A stretch of 64,000 bases of DNA from Alphaproteobacteria bacterium (GCA_030041335.1 JASHOB010000158.1:50010-114009), one strand, 5' to 3'. Positions 44,612 through 53,718 are shown, counted from the stretch's first letter. Notes: a model not told the origin generated them from the sequence alone. Program-made: numbers and translations.

Positions 44612-45649
44612 ATGTTCCTGCGCAATTGCTGGTACGTCGCGGCCTTTGCCGCCGAGGTGGCGGCGCAACCGGTGGCGCGCACCGTTTGCGGCAAGGCGGT
44701 GGTGTTGTTCCGCACCGGCGGCACGGTCGCGGCACTTGAGGATAGGTGTATCCATCGCGGCATGCCGCTGTCCCAAGGCGGCGAGGTCGATGGCGATATC
44801 CTGCGCTGTCCCTATCACGGGCTCGAATTCGATCGCGCCGGCATGTGTCGCAAAATCCCGGGCCAGGATTACGTGCCTTCGGGGGCGCGCATCGCCGCCT
44901 TTCCGCTGGTAGAGCGCAACGGCCTGCTGTGGATCTGGACGGGCGATCCGGCCAGGGCCGATCCCGCCACCATTCCCGAGCACCATTACCACAATGATCC
45001 GCGTTGGGAGTGGCGCCCGGTCTTTCTTGAAATCGAATGCGATTGGTCGTTGCTCAACGACAATCTTTTGGACTTGACGCATTTGGGCTTCGTCCACAAA
45101 AAGACGATCGGCGGCGATCCCGCTGCGCATGCCGGCGCCGAGATGAAGGTCGAGCACCGCGACGGCCGGGTCCATGTCACGCGCTGGCTGGCCAATACCG
45201 AGCCGCCACCGTTCTACCGGCTGGGCCATGCCTTCAAGGGCAAGATCGATCGCTGGCAGGAAATCGAGTTTCGCCCGGGCCTGGTACGCATCTGGACCGG
45301 CGGCACCGACGCGGGTACCGGCGCTTACGAGGGCAAGCGCGAGGGCGGCGTGCAATTCATGGGTTTTCACGGCGTCACGCCGCGAACCGCGCATTCCTGC
45401 TACTACCATTTCACGCAGGCGCGGAACTTCCGACTTGGCGAGACCGAGCTCGATGAACGCATTCATCAGGCCGCGTTCGCGACCTTGCTCGAAGACAAGG
45501 CGGTGCTCGAAGGCCAACAGGCGCGGATGCTCGAGAATCCCGGACGCGGCTTCATCGACATCAGAGCCGATGCCGGCGGACTTCAGGGCCGGCGCCTGGT
45601 CGAGCAGTGTGTCGCCGACGAAGCGCGTACCGGCGCCGCGGCTGCCTAG
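44612..45649 (+). CDS. Rieske monooxygenase oxygenase component (vanillate demethylase A-like), first of a tandem pair
   Basis: 345 aa. Rieske centre Cys46-x-His48-x17-Cys66-x2-His69 (CIHRGMPL...CPYHGLEF); iron ligands in DNLLDLTHLGFVH. It starts MFLRNCWYVAAFAAEV with GGAGGGCG upstream. The look is that of VanA-type O-demethylases and related monooxygenases, which use a separate reductase. The next gene is its close paralog, 10 bases after the stop. The protein likely removes a methyl group or hydroxylates a side chain; the substrate is unknown. Confidence 0.9.
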   Translation: MFLRNCWYVAAFAAEVAAQPVARTVCGKAVVLFRTGGTVAALEDRCIHRGMPLSQGGEVDGDILRCPYHGLEFDRAGMCRKIPGQDYVPSGARIAAFPLVERNGLLWIWTGDPARADPATIPEHHYHNDPRWEWRPVFLEIECDWSLLNDNLLDLTHLGFVHKKTIGGDPAAHAGAEMKVEHRDGRVHVTRWLANTEPPPFYRLGHAFKGKIDRWQEIEFRPGLVRIWTGGTDAGTGAYEGKREGGVQFMGFHGVTPRTAHSCYYHFTQARNFRLGETELDERIHQAAFATLLEDKAVLEGQQARMLENPGRGFIDIRADAGGLQGRRLVEQCVADEARTGAAAA

Positions 45650-45653
45650 GAGA
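45648..45653 (+). promoter_or_regulatory. Ribosome binding site that supports the CTG start
   Basis: AGGAGA six bases before CTG 45660. It lies right at the stop codon of the preceding Rieske gene (TAG 45647-45649), which fits coupled re-initiation. Confidence 0.55.
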
Positions 45654-45659
45654 TCGACC

Positions 45660-46703
45660 CTGCTGCTCAAGGACAACTGGTACGTCGGCGCGTGGAGTGC
45701 TGAACTCGAACCAGGCGCCACGCTGGCGCGGCGCATCTGCGATCAGGCGCTGGTTTTGTTTCGGACCGAAACCGGCGCGGTCGCGGCGCTCGAAGACCGT
45801 TGCATCCACCGCGGCATGCCGCTTTCGCAAGGTGGCGAATGTGAGGGCGAGATTATCCGCTGCCCCTATCACGGGCTCGAATTCAACGCGCAAGGGATGT
45901 GCACAAAGATCCCAGGCCAAGCCCAAATCCCAGCCGCGGCGAGGGTCATTTCATTCCCCGTCATCGAGCGCGACGCGATGATTTGGGTTTGGGTCGGCGC
46001 TGCGGACAGGGCCGACCCCGAGCGGGTTCCGTCTTACCCATATCACCGTGATCCCGCCTGGGTGTGGACATACGATACCCTCGAGGTCAAGGCTGGCTGG
46101 CTGCTGCTGACGGACAATCTGCTGGACCTGAGCCATCTCCAATATGTCCATCGCAGGACCATCGGCGGCGATCCGCTGGAGGATGGGCGGGCGCAACTCA
46201 GTGCGACGCGTGACGGTGACCGTGTCTTCGTCGCGCGCTGGCTCTTGGACATGGCAGCCCCGCCATTCCACAAGCAGATGTGCGGCTTTGCCGGCAATAT
46301 CGACCGCTGGCAGGAGATCGAGTTCCGAACTGGCCTCATCCAATTCTATTCCGGCGCGACTGATGCCAATAGCGGCGCGCGTCAAGGCCGGCGGGACGGC
46401 GGCATGCACCTGCGTCACCTTCATTGCATTACGCCGGAGACCGAAACGCGGACGCGGTATTTGTTCTCGGTCGCCCGCAATTTCCGCGTCGACGACGCGG
46501 CGCTGACCCGGCGCCTGCAGCAGCTTGCGTTGGCGACCTTTCGCGAGGACCAGGCACTGCTCGAAGTGCAACAACGGCGCCTTGCCGAAGACCCAAATCG
46601 TGCGCTGCTCGATACCTGCAACGATATCGGGACGGTGCATGCGCGCCGCATCGTCGCGGAAAGGGTGACAGAGCAAGGACGCAGGATAGAACAGACCCGT
46701 TAG
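45660..46703 (+). CDS. Rieske monooxygenase oxygenase component (VanA-like), second of a tandem pair, probable CTG start
   Basis: 347 aa counted from CTG 45660. Rieske centre Cys48-x-His50-x17-Cys68-x2-His71 (CIHRGMPL...CPYHGLEF); iron ligands in DNLLDLSHLQYVH. Its first residues LLLKDNWYVGAW line up with MFLRNCWYVAAF of the upstream paralog, so CTG is the natural start; no ATG, GTG or TTG lies at that position and the nearest in-frame GTG (45609) would overlap the upstream gene by 41 bases. The proteins are alike over the full length, pointing to tandem duplication with divergence. Confidence 0.82.
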   Translation: MLLKDNWYVGAWSAELEPGATLARRICDQALVLFRTETGAVAALEDRCIHRGMPLSQGGECEGEIIRCPYHGLEFNAQGMCTKIPGQAQIPAAARVISFPVIERDAMIWVWVGAADRADPERVPSYPYHRDPAWVWTYDTLEVKAGWLLLTDNLLDLSHLQYVHRRTIGGDPLEDGRAQLSATRDGDRVFVARWLLDMAAPPFHKQMCGFAGNIDRWQEIEFRTGLIQFYSGATDANSGARQGRRDGGMHLRHLHCITPETETRTRYLFSVARNFRVDDAALTRRLQQLALATFREDQALLEVQQRRLAEDPNRALLDTCNDIGTVHARRIVAERVTEQGRRIEQTR

Positions 46704-46811
46704 ACCAAAACGGACCGAGTGCCGCCAATCAAGCCGGCGGCAACAGGCCCCAGGGTGCGCCGGCGCGTTTTTGGTTGCGCGTCTGACGATCGCGCTACGC
46801 GGGGAAGCGCT

Positions 46812-47258
46812 TCAGTTCACGTTCGCGTACTGGGTCACACCCTCGACGTTCCCCTGATCCCGGCCACGCAGCTCGATCACATTGCCGTCGGGATCGCGAA
46901 CGAACACCGAGATACCACCATCCTCGCCGAACTTCGACGGACCTTGCGTGATCCGAATGTTGTGACCCTTGAGCGCTGCAATCGTGTCCGGGATCGAGGC
47001 GACGCGAAGCGCAACGTGGGTGTAGCCCGCATATTTTTCGGCGACATCCATCAGAATGTTTTTCGCCGGATCGCCGGCGTTGGCATTGAGGATGAGATTG
47101 ATCTCAACTCCGGCGGCATTGCGGATGATCGCCACCGGGTCGAAGGTAACCCTATGTAGCAGCTTGAAACCGAGGGCTTCATAGAACGACATGGCGCGAT
47201 CGAGATCGCGCACCCGGATGCCGATATGGTCGACGCGCTCGATGGTGATGCCGGTCAT
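46812..47258 (-). CDS. VOC family protein (lactoylglutathione lyase-like)
   Basis: 148 aa from ATG 47258 with AAGGAG upstream. The N-terminal block is IERVDHIGIRVRDLDRAMSFYEALGFKLL and the second half has YTHVALRVASIPDTIAALK and FVRDPDGNVIELRGRD, the standard two-strand VOC unit. It converges on the Rieske cluster with 108 bases between stops. A longer frame would start at 47414 but its extra 52 residues are not VOC-like. Role: isomerase, glyoxalase or resistance-type; not known. Confidence 0.85.
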   Translation of the reverse strand: MTGITIERVDHIGIRVRDLDRAMSFYEALGFKLLHRVTFDPVAIIRNAAGVEINLILNANAGDPAKNILMDVAEKYAGYTHVALRVASIPDTIAALKGHNIRITQGPSKFGEDGGISVFVRDPDGNVIELRGRDQGNVEGVTQYANVN

Positions 47259-47777
47259 GTCATGCTCCTTGTCGGAATCATTACATAGGGTGGCCGCTGC
47301 ATCGAAAGAAGGGGCATCGACGGGGCACTGCCGTTGCGGTGCAATTTTCGCCCGGCGGCGCAGTTGGTCAAGGTCAGCGCCGATGACGGGTGGTGCGGCG
47401 GCAGCGGCAAGCATGGCGCGGCGGTGCGCTTGAGCGGAGGAGGCGCGCGCTTTGTGGTGCGAGACAAGCCGATCGTTGCGCGGACAACGCCGTTACGGAG
47501 TGAGGCCAGGGGTTGGGTCGCTTGCCGGCAAACCGAGCCGATGGTCAACGGTCGCGACTACCCTCGCCGTCAACGGCTTGTTGGCCGCTGCCGGGAGCAA
47601 TGTTGCGCGCGCATTGGCAATTGCAGGTCGCGTGCAGCGGGCAGCTGAGTTTCAGGGAATCAGGTAAGCGGGAATTCCGCGAAGGATGCTCCGTCCGCAA
47701 CGGCGTCGACCACCACGGCGCAGCGGCGACAAATCGCCCGAAGCGTGACATGGTGACACGCCCGGTGGAGGAGAGCC
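47259..47777. other. Divergent intergenic region, no gene seen
   Basis: 519 bases between the VOC gene (minus) and the FAD monooxygenase (plus), the longest gene-free stretch of the window. Several overlapping frames are open but none resembles a protein I recognise. It must hold both promoters. It ends in GGAGGAG before the GTG at 47778. A decayed gene cannot be excluded. Confidence 0.4.
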
Positions 47778-48974
47778 GTGAGTAAACCCAGGAAGGTTCT
47801 GGTGTGCGGTGCCGGCGTGGCAGGCCCGACCTTAGCCTTTTGGTTGGAACGGTTTGGGTTCGAGCCGACCTTGATCGAACGGGCGCCGGCGTTAAGGACC
47901 GGCGGGTACATCATCGATGTTTGGGGCCTCGGCTTTGACATCGCTGAGAAGATGGGACTGCTGCCGGCGTTGCGCGAAACTGGTTACAAGATCAACGAAC
48001 TCCGGCTGGTTGACGGCAAAGGCCGGCGCCGCGGCGGCTTCGGCGCTCGCGTGTTTGAAGCGGGCCTGGGCGACCGCTACGTGAGCATATTGCGAGGCGA
48101 TCTCGCCAAGCTCATCTACGAAGCGTGCGCGCGCAGGGTCCGGACGATTTTCGGCGATTCCGTGATTGCCGTTGACGAGCACGCCGCTGGCGTCGATGTC
48201 GCGTTCGCACACCGCAGGCCAGAAAGGTTCGATATGGTGATCGGCGCCGGCGGACTTCACTCGCCGATCCGGGCCTTGGTCTTCGGACCGGAAAATCGCT
48301 TCGAAAAATACCTTGGCTATTGTGCCGCAGCCTTCACCATCGACGATTACCCCCATCGCGACGCCCACGCCTATGTCGGCCATGCCGCGCCAGGGCGTCA
48401 GGTCATGCGCTGCGCACTGCGCGGCAACCGCACGGTGGTGTTTCTGGTCTTTTCATCCCCCACGACACCGTCAAGGTCACTCCAAGAGACCGCAGAGCAG
48501 AAGAAAATTCTGCGCGACACCTTCAGGCGGGACAGTTGGGAAGTCCCGGACCTTCTTGCGGGTTTGGACCAGTGCACCGATCTTTATTTCGATGCGGTGA
48601 GCCAAATTCGCATGGACAGTTGGTCGCGGGGACGGGTTGCTTTGGTTGGCGACGCGTGTTTCTGCCCGTCATTGTTGGCAGGACAAGGCTCGGCGCTGGC
48701 CATGGCTGGAGCCTACATTCTCGCTGGCGAACTAAAGAGCGCCGACGGTGATTATCGCAGCGCCTTTGCCAACTATGAGGCGCTTTTCCATCCTTTCGTC
48801 GCGAGGAAGCAACGGGTAGCTGCGCGGTTAGCAGCATCCTTCGCACCGCGGACGCGCTTCGGCATCTTTCTCCGTAACGAAATTACGCGGGTGATGACTG
48901 TCCCCCTTCTCGCGGACTGGGCCATGGGCGGACTCTTGCGCGACCGGTTGGTAGTGCCGTCTTACGGGGGCTAA
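47778..48974 (+). CDS. FAD-dependent monooxygenase (TetX/PgaE-like)
   Basis: 398 aa from GTG 47778 with GGAGGAG upstream. FAD fold VLVCGAGVAGPTLAFWLERF (about 7-26), the DG motif MVIGAGGLHSPIRALVF near 155 and the GD motif VALVGDACFCPSLLAGQGS near 290. The RVALVGDA block is followed by a long C-terminal helix, as in group A enzymes like TetX. DG reads AGG rather than ADG, a small variation. It probably hydroxylates a polycyclic or phenolic substrate and could be used for drug or plant-compound modification. Confidence 0.87.
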   Translation: MSKPRKVLVCGAGVAGPTLAFWLERFGFEPTLIERAPALRTGGYIIDVWGLGFDIAEKMGLLPALRETGYKINELRLVDGKGRRRGGFGARVFEAGLGDRYVSILRGDLAKLIYEACARRVRTIFGDSVIAVDEHAAGVDVAFAHRRPERFDMVIGAGGLHSPIRALVFGPENRFEKYLGYCAAAFTIDDYPHRDAHAYVGHAAPGRQVMRCALRGNRTVVFLVFSSPTTPSRSLQETAEQKKILRDTFRRDSWEVPDLLAGLDQCTDLYFDAVSQIRMDSWSRGRVALVGDACFCPSLLAGQGSALAMAGAYILAGELKSADGDYRSAFANYEALFHPFVARKQRVAARLAASFAPRTRFGIFLRNEITRVMTVPLLADWAMGGLLRDRLVVPSYGG

Positions 48975-49197
48975 CGGACCGAGGCTTTCCATCGGGCCAT
49001 CAGGCCGGCGAGGTCGCTGCCGGCTTGGTCCGGTGACGCTCAACCGCCGATCGGATGTTTCGCATGTCACATCTCCACATGACGGTGTCCCGCCACGATT
49101 GAGAAGGCGTGGAGGCACGCCGCACCACGGCGCCTCAGGCCACATCTCTCGCTGTCGGCCGTTCTATGTTGGTGCGCCGTCATGTTCGGCGCAGCCG

Positions 49198-49710
49198 CTA
49201 ATCTCTTCGGCTTTTGCGCCGCTGCGCTGCCGCCGGGACGATGCGCGGTCGTGAAACACGGGTCTTTTGAGTGGCCGTGCCGGTGGGCAGCCAAATCGCC
49301 GTGGGCCTGGGCCATTCCAGCATCTGACTGACCGCGAGACCGAAGAAACTGGAACGGCTCATCCCGAGTGCCGTCGCGCGTGCATCGGCGCGCTCGATCA
49401 GGCGTTTCGGCAAATAGATGTTCACGCGCTCGGACGGGTCGGGCGGTCCCACCCCAACCATGACGAAGGCGACGAACCGACACCCTTTAGGCAGCGAAAT
49501 CGCTTCGACAAGGGTGGGGTTAGGCAAGCGCTGCTCGCGCTCGGCCAATGAATCGATGGCCTGAGCCAACACCCCTTCGGCCTTTTGAATAGCTTGGTCC
49601 TGCGAGGTGCCGGCCGCGACACAGCTAGGGAAATCGGGAAACCAGACGGCAAAGGTGCCTTTTGCGGCCCGTTCCAGAACTCCAGGATAAAAGCGCTTCG
49701 ACTCTCGCAT
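49198..49710 (-). CDS. HicB-like antitoxin / RHH protein without a visible HicA partner
   Basis: 170 aa. An N-terminal HicB ferredoxin-like fold (FAVWFPDFPSCVAAGTSQDQ, about 20-40) is followed by a ribbon-helix-helix segment (RVNIYLPKRLIERADARATA, about 94-113) and a longer basic tail. HicB normally neutralises the HicA mRNA interferase, a protein of about 60-80 aa encoded immediately next to it; none was found on either side. The C-terminal tail (150-170) is Arg-rich. A palindrome upstream could be its operator. Could be an orphan antitoxin or a transcription regulator derived from one. Confidence 0.75.
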   Translation of the reverse strand: MRESKRFYPGVLERAAKGTFAVWFPDFPSCVAAGTSQDQAIQKAEGVLAQAIDSLAEREQRLPNPTLVEAISLPKGCRFVAFVMVGVGPPDPSERVNIYLPKRLIERADARATALGMSRSSFFGLAVSQMLEWPRPTAIWLPTGTATQKTRVSRPRIVPAAAQRRKSRRD

Positions 49711-49731
49711 CCGCGTTTCGTTCGTGGTAAG

Positions 49732-49751
49732 AGTGTGTCGATACGCACACT
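49732..49751. promoter_or_regulatory. Palindrome ahead of hicB, candidate operator
   Basis: AGTGTG-T-CG-ATA-CG-CACACT, a near-perfect inverted repeat 22 bases upstream of the hicB start. HicB-type ribbon-helix-helix proteins bind such symmetric sites to repress their own operon. Confidence 0.45.
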
Positions 49752-49798
49752 TTAGCGCAGCGGAGCGCTACGGAAAAGAGGCATGCGCCCAAAGGAAG

Positions 49799-50535
49799 AT
49801 GGATCCGGAATCGGAACGTGCGATCGTCCGCCGCGCCTATGCCAAGCAGATCATGGCGGCGGCCGGTCTATCTCTATGTTGATGATCCGGTCGGCATCGT
49901 CCCGGAGCGACGAATCAATAACGGCCAACCGTCGTTCCACGCCACATTGATCGCCAAGCCCCAATCGAAGCCGGCGACCAGGTCGTCCATATTGGCGCAG
50001 GGACCGGCTACTACTCCGCCATCTTGGCGCATCTCGCGGGACCGACCGGCGATGTGACGGCGATCGAATACGATAGAGGTCTTGCGGCGCAGGCCGCGAC
50101 CAATCTCGCCGAAGCTCGCGTCGGGGTGATCGAAGGCGACGGGGCGGCGATGGCCTTCGCGCCCGCCGATGTCATTTATGTCAACGCCGGTGTCACCAGG
50201 CCGGCGGACATTTGGCTCGATGCGCTCAAGGACGGCGGACGGCTTATCTTGCCGATGACCACGGATGCCGGTTTCGGGGAAGCCTGGCGTGGGCTCGAGC
50301 GACGCGGCGCGGTTTTCCTGATCGAGCGGAACTCTCGGAATTCGCAGCGCGGTGGATTTCTCCCGTGGCAATTTTTCCCTGCGAGGGCGCATGGGACAAG
50401 GCCTCTGAGGTCGCGTTGGCAAAGGCTTTTGAAAAGGGTGGTTGGGACAGGGTAACGCGCCTCTACCGCACCGATGACATCGCCAATGATCGCTGCTGGG
50501 TCAAAGGGACGGGATGGTGCCTAGCCTATAACTGA
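49799..50535 (+). pseudogene. Broken protein-L-isoaspartate O-methyltransferase-like pseudogene
   Basis: Four stretches of one protein appear in shifting frames. ATG 49799 gives MDPESERAIVRRAYAKQIMA then stops. Next, in another frame, YLYVDDPVGIVPERRINNGQ follows directly, showing loss of the segment normally between. From about 49925 the first frame resumes with VVHIGAGTGYYSAIL (motif I) and DVIYVNAGVTRPADIWLDAL. Near 50380 it shifts again to EGAWDKASEVALAKAFEKGG and ends ...GTGWCLAYN at 50535. An internal deletion plus at least three frame changes mean it is not translated as a whole. It belongs to the PCMT family that repairs isoaspartate or methylates other carboxylates. Confidence 0.8.
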
Positions 50536-50620
50536 GAATGACCATCGGTTTGCGCATTGGTGCGCGGCGCGTGCGGTCGTGCGACTATTGAAAAAGCGAA
50601 CCGGCGATGCGGAGAGATCG

Positions 50621-52240
50621 ATGCAGGAGTATGACTATATCATTGTCGGCGCCGGCGCTGCCGGGTGTGTGTTGGCCCATCGCCTGAGCGAAGACCCGTA
50701 CAGTCGAGTATTGGTGCTCGAAGCCGGCGGGCGCGACCTTCACCCTTATGTCCATATGCCGCTGACTTGGCGCCAGATCTGGCGCGGGCCGCTCTATAAT
50801 TGGATGTACGCGTCCGAGCCGGAGGTCTATCTCGACGATCGCCGGCTGGCGTTGCCGCGTGGCAAGGTGCTTGGCGGCTCGTCCACCATCAACGGCATGC
50901 TCTACATTCGCGGCAATCCGCGCGACTACGATACATGGCGGCAGTTGGGCAATGACGGCTGGAGCTACGAGGAAATCCTGCCCTACTTCAAGCGTTCGGA
51001 AACCAACTGGCGTGGCGCCACCGAGGTTCACGGAGCCGACGGCCCGCTTCAGGTCACGCCGGTCGCTACGCGACTTTATGGCTATGAGCGGATCAGGGAA
51101 GCTGCCATCAATGCCGGTATCGGACTGACGGCCGATTTCGCTGCCAATCCCGAAGGCTTCAATCGACTCGATGTCACGGTCGGCGGCGACGGGCGACGAT
51201 CGAGCGCTGCTCGCGCCTACCTGCGGCCGGCACTGGAACGGTCCAACGTCTTTGTCATGGTTCATGCCTTGTCGCTTCGCGTCCTGCTCGACAAGGGGCG
51301 GGCACTGGGCGTCGAATATGCCCAGGACGGAAACCGCTTCGTGGCGCATGCGCGGCGCGAGGTGATTCTATCGGGCGGCGCTTACAATTCGCCGCAATTG
51401 CTGCTGCTCTCCGGCATCGGTCCGGCCGACGAGATCACCGCCCAAGGCATTAGGTCAGTCCACGATCTTCCAGGCGTCGGCAAGAACCTCTCCGAGCATC
51501 CGATGGTATCGACCGCGTTCGAGTCAAATCTCGATACCTCATTCCTCGATCAGCTGCGCTACGACCGGTTGGCGATGCAAATGATGCGCTACGCCGTCAT
51601 GCGCACCGGCAATTTCGCCAATCAGGTCATCACTGCCAACGCATTCGTGCGCACGCGACCGGAACTTGACACACCCAACATGCAGCTTTTTTTCGGCCCG
51701 GTGAAACAGGATGCCCAGATCTGGGGCCCGGGTTTCCGCAGGCGCGTGGCGCACGGCTTCAGCGGCACGGCATGCCTACTGCGTCCTGAGAGCCGCGGCC
51801 ATGTCAGCCTCTATTCCGGCGATCCTGGCCGGCCGCCGCGGGTCGTGCTCAATTTCATGAAGGAGCGTTCCGACCGCGAGGCATTGCGCCAGGGCGTCCG
51901 CTGGCTGCGCAAGGTCTATGGGTCGCCGCCGCTGGATCGCATCATCGTGCGCGAGGCCAATCCTGGCGCCGAAGTGCAATCAGACGAGGCGCTCGACGCG
52001 TTCATTCGGCAACGCGTCGAGGTCGGTCATCATCCCGTCGGAACCTGCGCCATGGGCGTCAATGGCGACGCGGTTGTCGATCCGCAGTTGCGGGTACGCG
52101 GCATCGAAGGATTGCGCGTTGTCGATGCCTCGGTGATGCCGCTGGTGCCCAGCGGCAATACGTATGCGCCGACGCTCATGGTGGCGGAGAAGGCGGCGGA
52201 CATGATCCGGGGCCAACCGCCGTTGCCGGTCGGCGCCTGA
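50621..52240 (+). CDS. GMC family FAD oxidoreductase (choline/alcohol dehydrogenase-like)
   Basis: 539 aa from ATG 50621. The dinucleotide fold EYDYIIVGAGAAGCVLAHRL opens the protein; GMC signature 1 appears as ALPRGKVLGGSSTINGMLYI, and signature 2 as SGGAYNSPQLLLLSGIGPADE. The active-site His is in VEVGHHPVGTCAMG near residue 472, with the final NTYAPTLMVAEKAADMI. This family oxidises alcohols, often long-chain, aromatic or glycol substrates. It converges with LivF without a single base between stops. It may oxidise an imported alcohol, which is positional inference. Confidence 0.9.
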   Translation: MQEYDYIIVGAGAAGCVLAHRLSEDPYSRVLVLEAGGRDLHPYVHMPLTWRQIWRGPLYNWMYASEPEVYLDDRRLALPRGKVLGGSSTINGMLYIRGNPRDYDTWRQLGNDGWSYEEILPYFKRSETNWRGATEVHGADGPLQVTPVATRLYGYERIREAAINAGIGLTADFAANPEGFNRLDVTVGGDGRRSSAARAYLRPALERSNVFVMVHALSLRVLLDKGRALGVEYAQDGNRFVAHARREVILSGGAYNSPQLLLLSGIGPADEITAQGIRSVHDLPGVGKNLSEHPMVSTAFESNLDTSFLDQLRYDRLAMQMMRYAVMRTGNFANQVITANAFVRTRPELDTPNMQLFFGPVKQDAQIWGPGFRRRVAHGFSGTACLLRPESRGHVSLYSGDPGRPPRVVLNFMKERSDREALRQGVRWLRKVYGSPPLDRIIVREANPGAEVQSDEALDAFIRQRVEVGHHPVGTCAMGVNGDAVVDPQLRVRGIEGLRVVDASVMPLVPSGNTYAPTLMVAEKAADMIRGQPPLPVGA

Positions 52241-52966
52241 TTAGCCGCCGGCCGCTTGACCGAGATAATGATCGATGACCAAGGGATCCGATCGCATCGC
52301 GACGCTTGGTCCTTGATGAACGATGCGACCGCGTTCCATCACATAGGCGAATTCGGTCGCTTCGAGCGCCAGGCGCGCGTTCTGCTCCACTAAAATCATG
52401 CTGAGCCCTTCCTGGTGCAGCGCCTTCAACGCCGCGAATACCTGCGCCACCACGCTCGGCCCAAGGCCAAGGCTCGGCTCGTCCAGCAAGAGCAGGCGCG
52501 GCCGCCCCATCAGCGCTCGACCGATAGCGAGCATTTGCTGCTGACCGCCGCTCAACTGTCCAGCATATTGGCTGCGGCGCTCGGCGAGGATCGGAAACAG
52601 CGCGAACACTTTGTTCATTTCGGCGTTCGGCGCGGTGCTGCGGGCAACGGCCGCACGTTGACCCAGGCGCAAATTTTCCTCGACCGTGAGCGCTCCGAAG
52701 ATTTGCCTTCCCTCTGGCACCATGAGAATGCCTTGCCGTGCCACGCCATAGGCGGGCCGGCCAGTCAGCCCCGTGCCCGCGAAATTGATCTGGCCGCTCG
52801 CCGGGCGCAACAATCCTGAGATCGTTCGCAGCAGGCTGGTCTTGCCGGCGCCGTTGGCGCCGATGATGGCGACCGCCTGGCCTTCGGCCATGGACAGACT
52901 AATGTCGTCAACCGCGACGATGCCCCCGTACCGGGTGGTGAGCCCCGAAATCTCCAACATTTTCAC
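52241..52966 (-). CDS. Branched-chain amino acid-type ABC ATPase LivF
   Basis: 241 aa from GTG 52966, overlapping the LivG stop in GTGA. Walker A GANGAGKTS, Q-loop QGILMVPEGRQIFGALTVEENL (a LivF hallmark), signature LSGGQQQML, Walker B RLLLLDEPSLGL and H-loop ILVEQNARLA are present. Last gene of the MetE-like-livKHMGF operon. Confidence 0.93.
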   Translation of the reverse strand: MKMLEISGLTTRYGGIVAVDDISLSMAEGQAVAIIGANGAGKTSLLRTISGLLRPASGQINFAGTGLTGRPAYGVARQGILMVPEGRQIFGALTVEENLRLGQRAAVARSTAPNAEMNKVFALFPILAERRSQYAGQLSGGQQQMLAIGRALMGRPRLLLLDEPSLGLGPSVVAQVFAALKALHQEGLSMILVEQNARLALEATEFAYVMERGRIVHQGPSVAMRSDPLVIDHYLGQAAGG

Positions 52967-53718
52967 CCACCCAGATACGCGCGAATGACGGCAGGATCGC
53001 GGCGCACCGTCTCCGCCGTGCCGCTCGCGATCAAGCGTCCCGAATCGAGGACATGGATCGCTTCGCAGATTTCCATGACGAAACGCATATTGTGCTCGAT
53101 CAGCACGATGCCGACGCCATCCGCCGCAAGGTCGCGGATGATCGCACCCAAATTACGGCTTTCGACATCATTCATTCCCGCCGCCGGCTCATCGAGCAGC
53201 AGGAAATCGGGCGACATCGCGAGGGCGCGCATGACTTCCACCAGGCGCTGATGGCCGAAAGAGATGGTGCCCGCGGGCCGCGCCGCGAACTCGACCAGGC
53301 CGAAGCGCGTGAGCAGATTATGCGCTTGCGCGCGGAAATCGCGCCGCTCGCGCCACACCGGAGGCAAGCCGAGCGAACAGGCAAGCAGCGACGTGTGCTC
53401 ATGGCGGTGGAAGCCGACGACGATATTGTCGAGCACCGTTGCCTCCTTCAGCAACCGCACATTCTGAAAGGTTCGTGCAATGCCCATTCGAGCAATCTCG
53501 TGCGGCAACGCGCCATCGACCCGCCGTTCCGCGAGCGTGATGCGCCCAGCGCTGGGCTGGATCAGGCCGGTGATCATATTGACCACGGTCGTCTTGCCAG
53601 CGCCGTTGGGTCCAATGAGACCGCTGATGCGGCCGGGCGCGAACGCTAACGATAGCTCGGCGACCGCCTCGATCCCGCCGAAATGTTTGCCGAGCCGGTC
53701 AAGCCGCAGGGAGTCCAT
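52963..53718 (-). CDS. Branched-chain amino acid-type ABC ATPase LivG
   Basis: 251 aa. Walker A GPNGAGKTT, RTFQNVRLLKEATVLDNIVVG, Walker B FLLLDEPAAGMND, and VLIEHNMRFVMEICEAIHVL. The signature region reads TISFGHQRLVEVMRAL rather than LSGGQ, an accepted LivG variant. Overlaps LivM by 20 bases and LivF by four. With LivF forms the ATPase pair for the importer. Confidence 0.92.
   Translation of the reverse strand: MDSLRLDRLGKHFGGIEAVAELSLAFAPGRISGLIGPNGAGKTTVVNMITGLIQPSAGRITLAERRVDGALPHEIARMGIARTFQNVRLLKEATVLDNIVVGFHRHEHTSLLACSLGLPPVWRERRDFRAQAHNLLTRFGLVEFAARPAGTISFGHQRLVEVMRALAMSPDFLLLDEPAAGMNDVESRNLGAIIRDLAADGVGIVLIEHNMRFVMEICEAIHVLDSGRLIASGTAETVRRDPAVIRAYLGG

Noticed and set aside
47334..47648. 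A 104-residue plus-strand frame in the 519-base gap
   Set aside because: No ribosome site, no motif and unlikely composition.
49818..50057. A 79-residue plus-strand frame as a gene of its own
   Set aside because: Its first half is a piece of the broken methyltransferase; the rest is out of frame with it.
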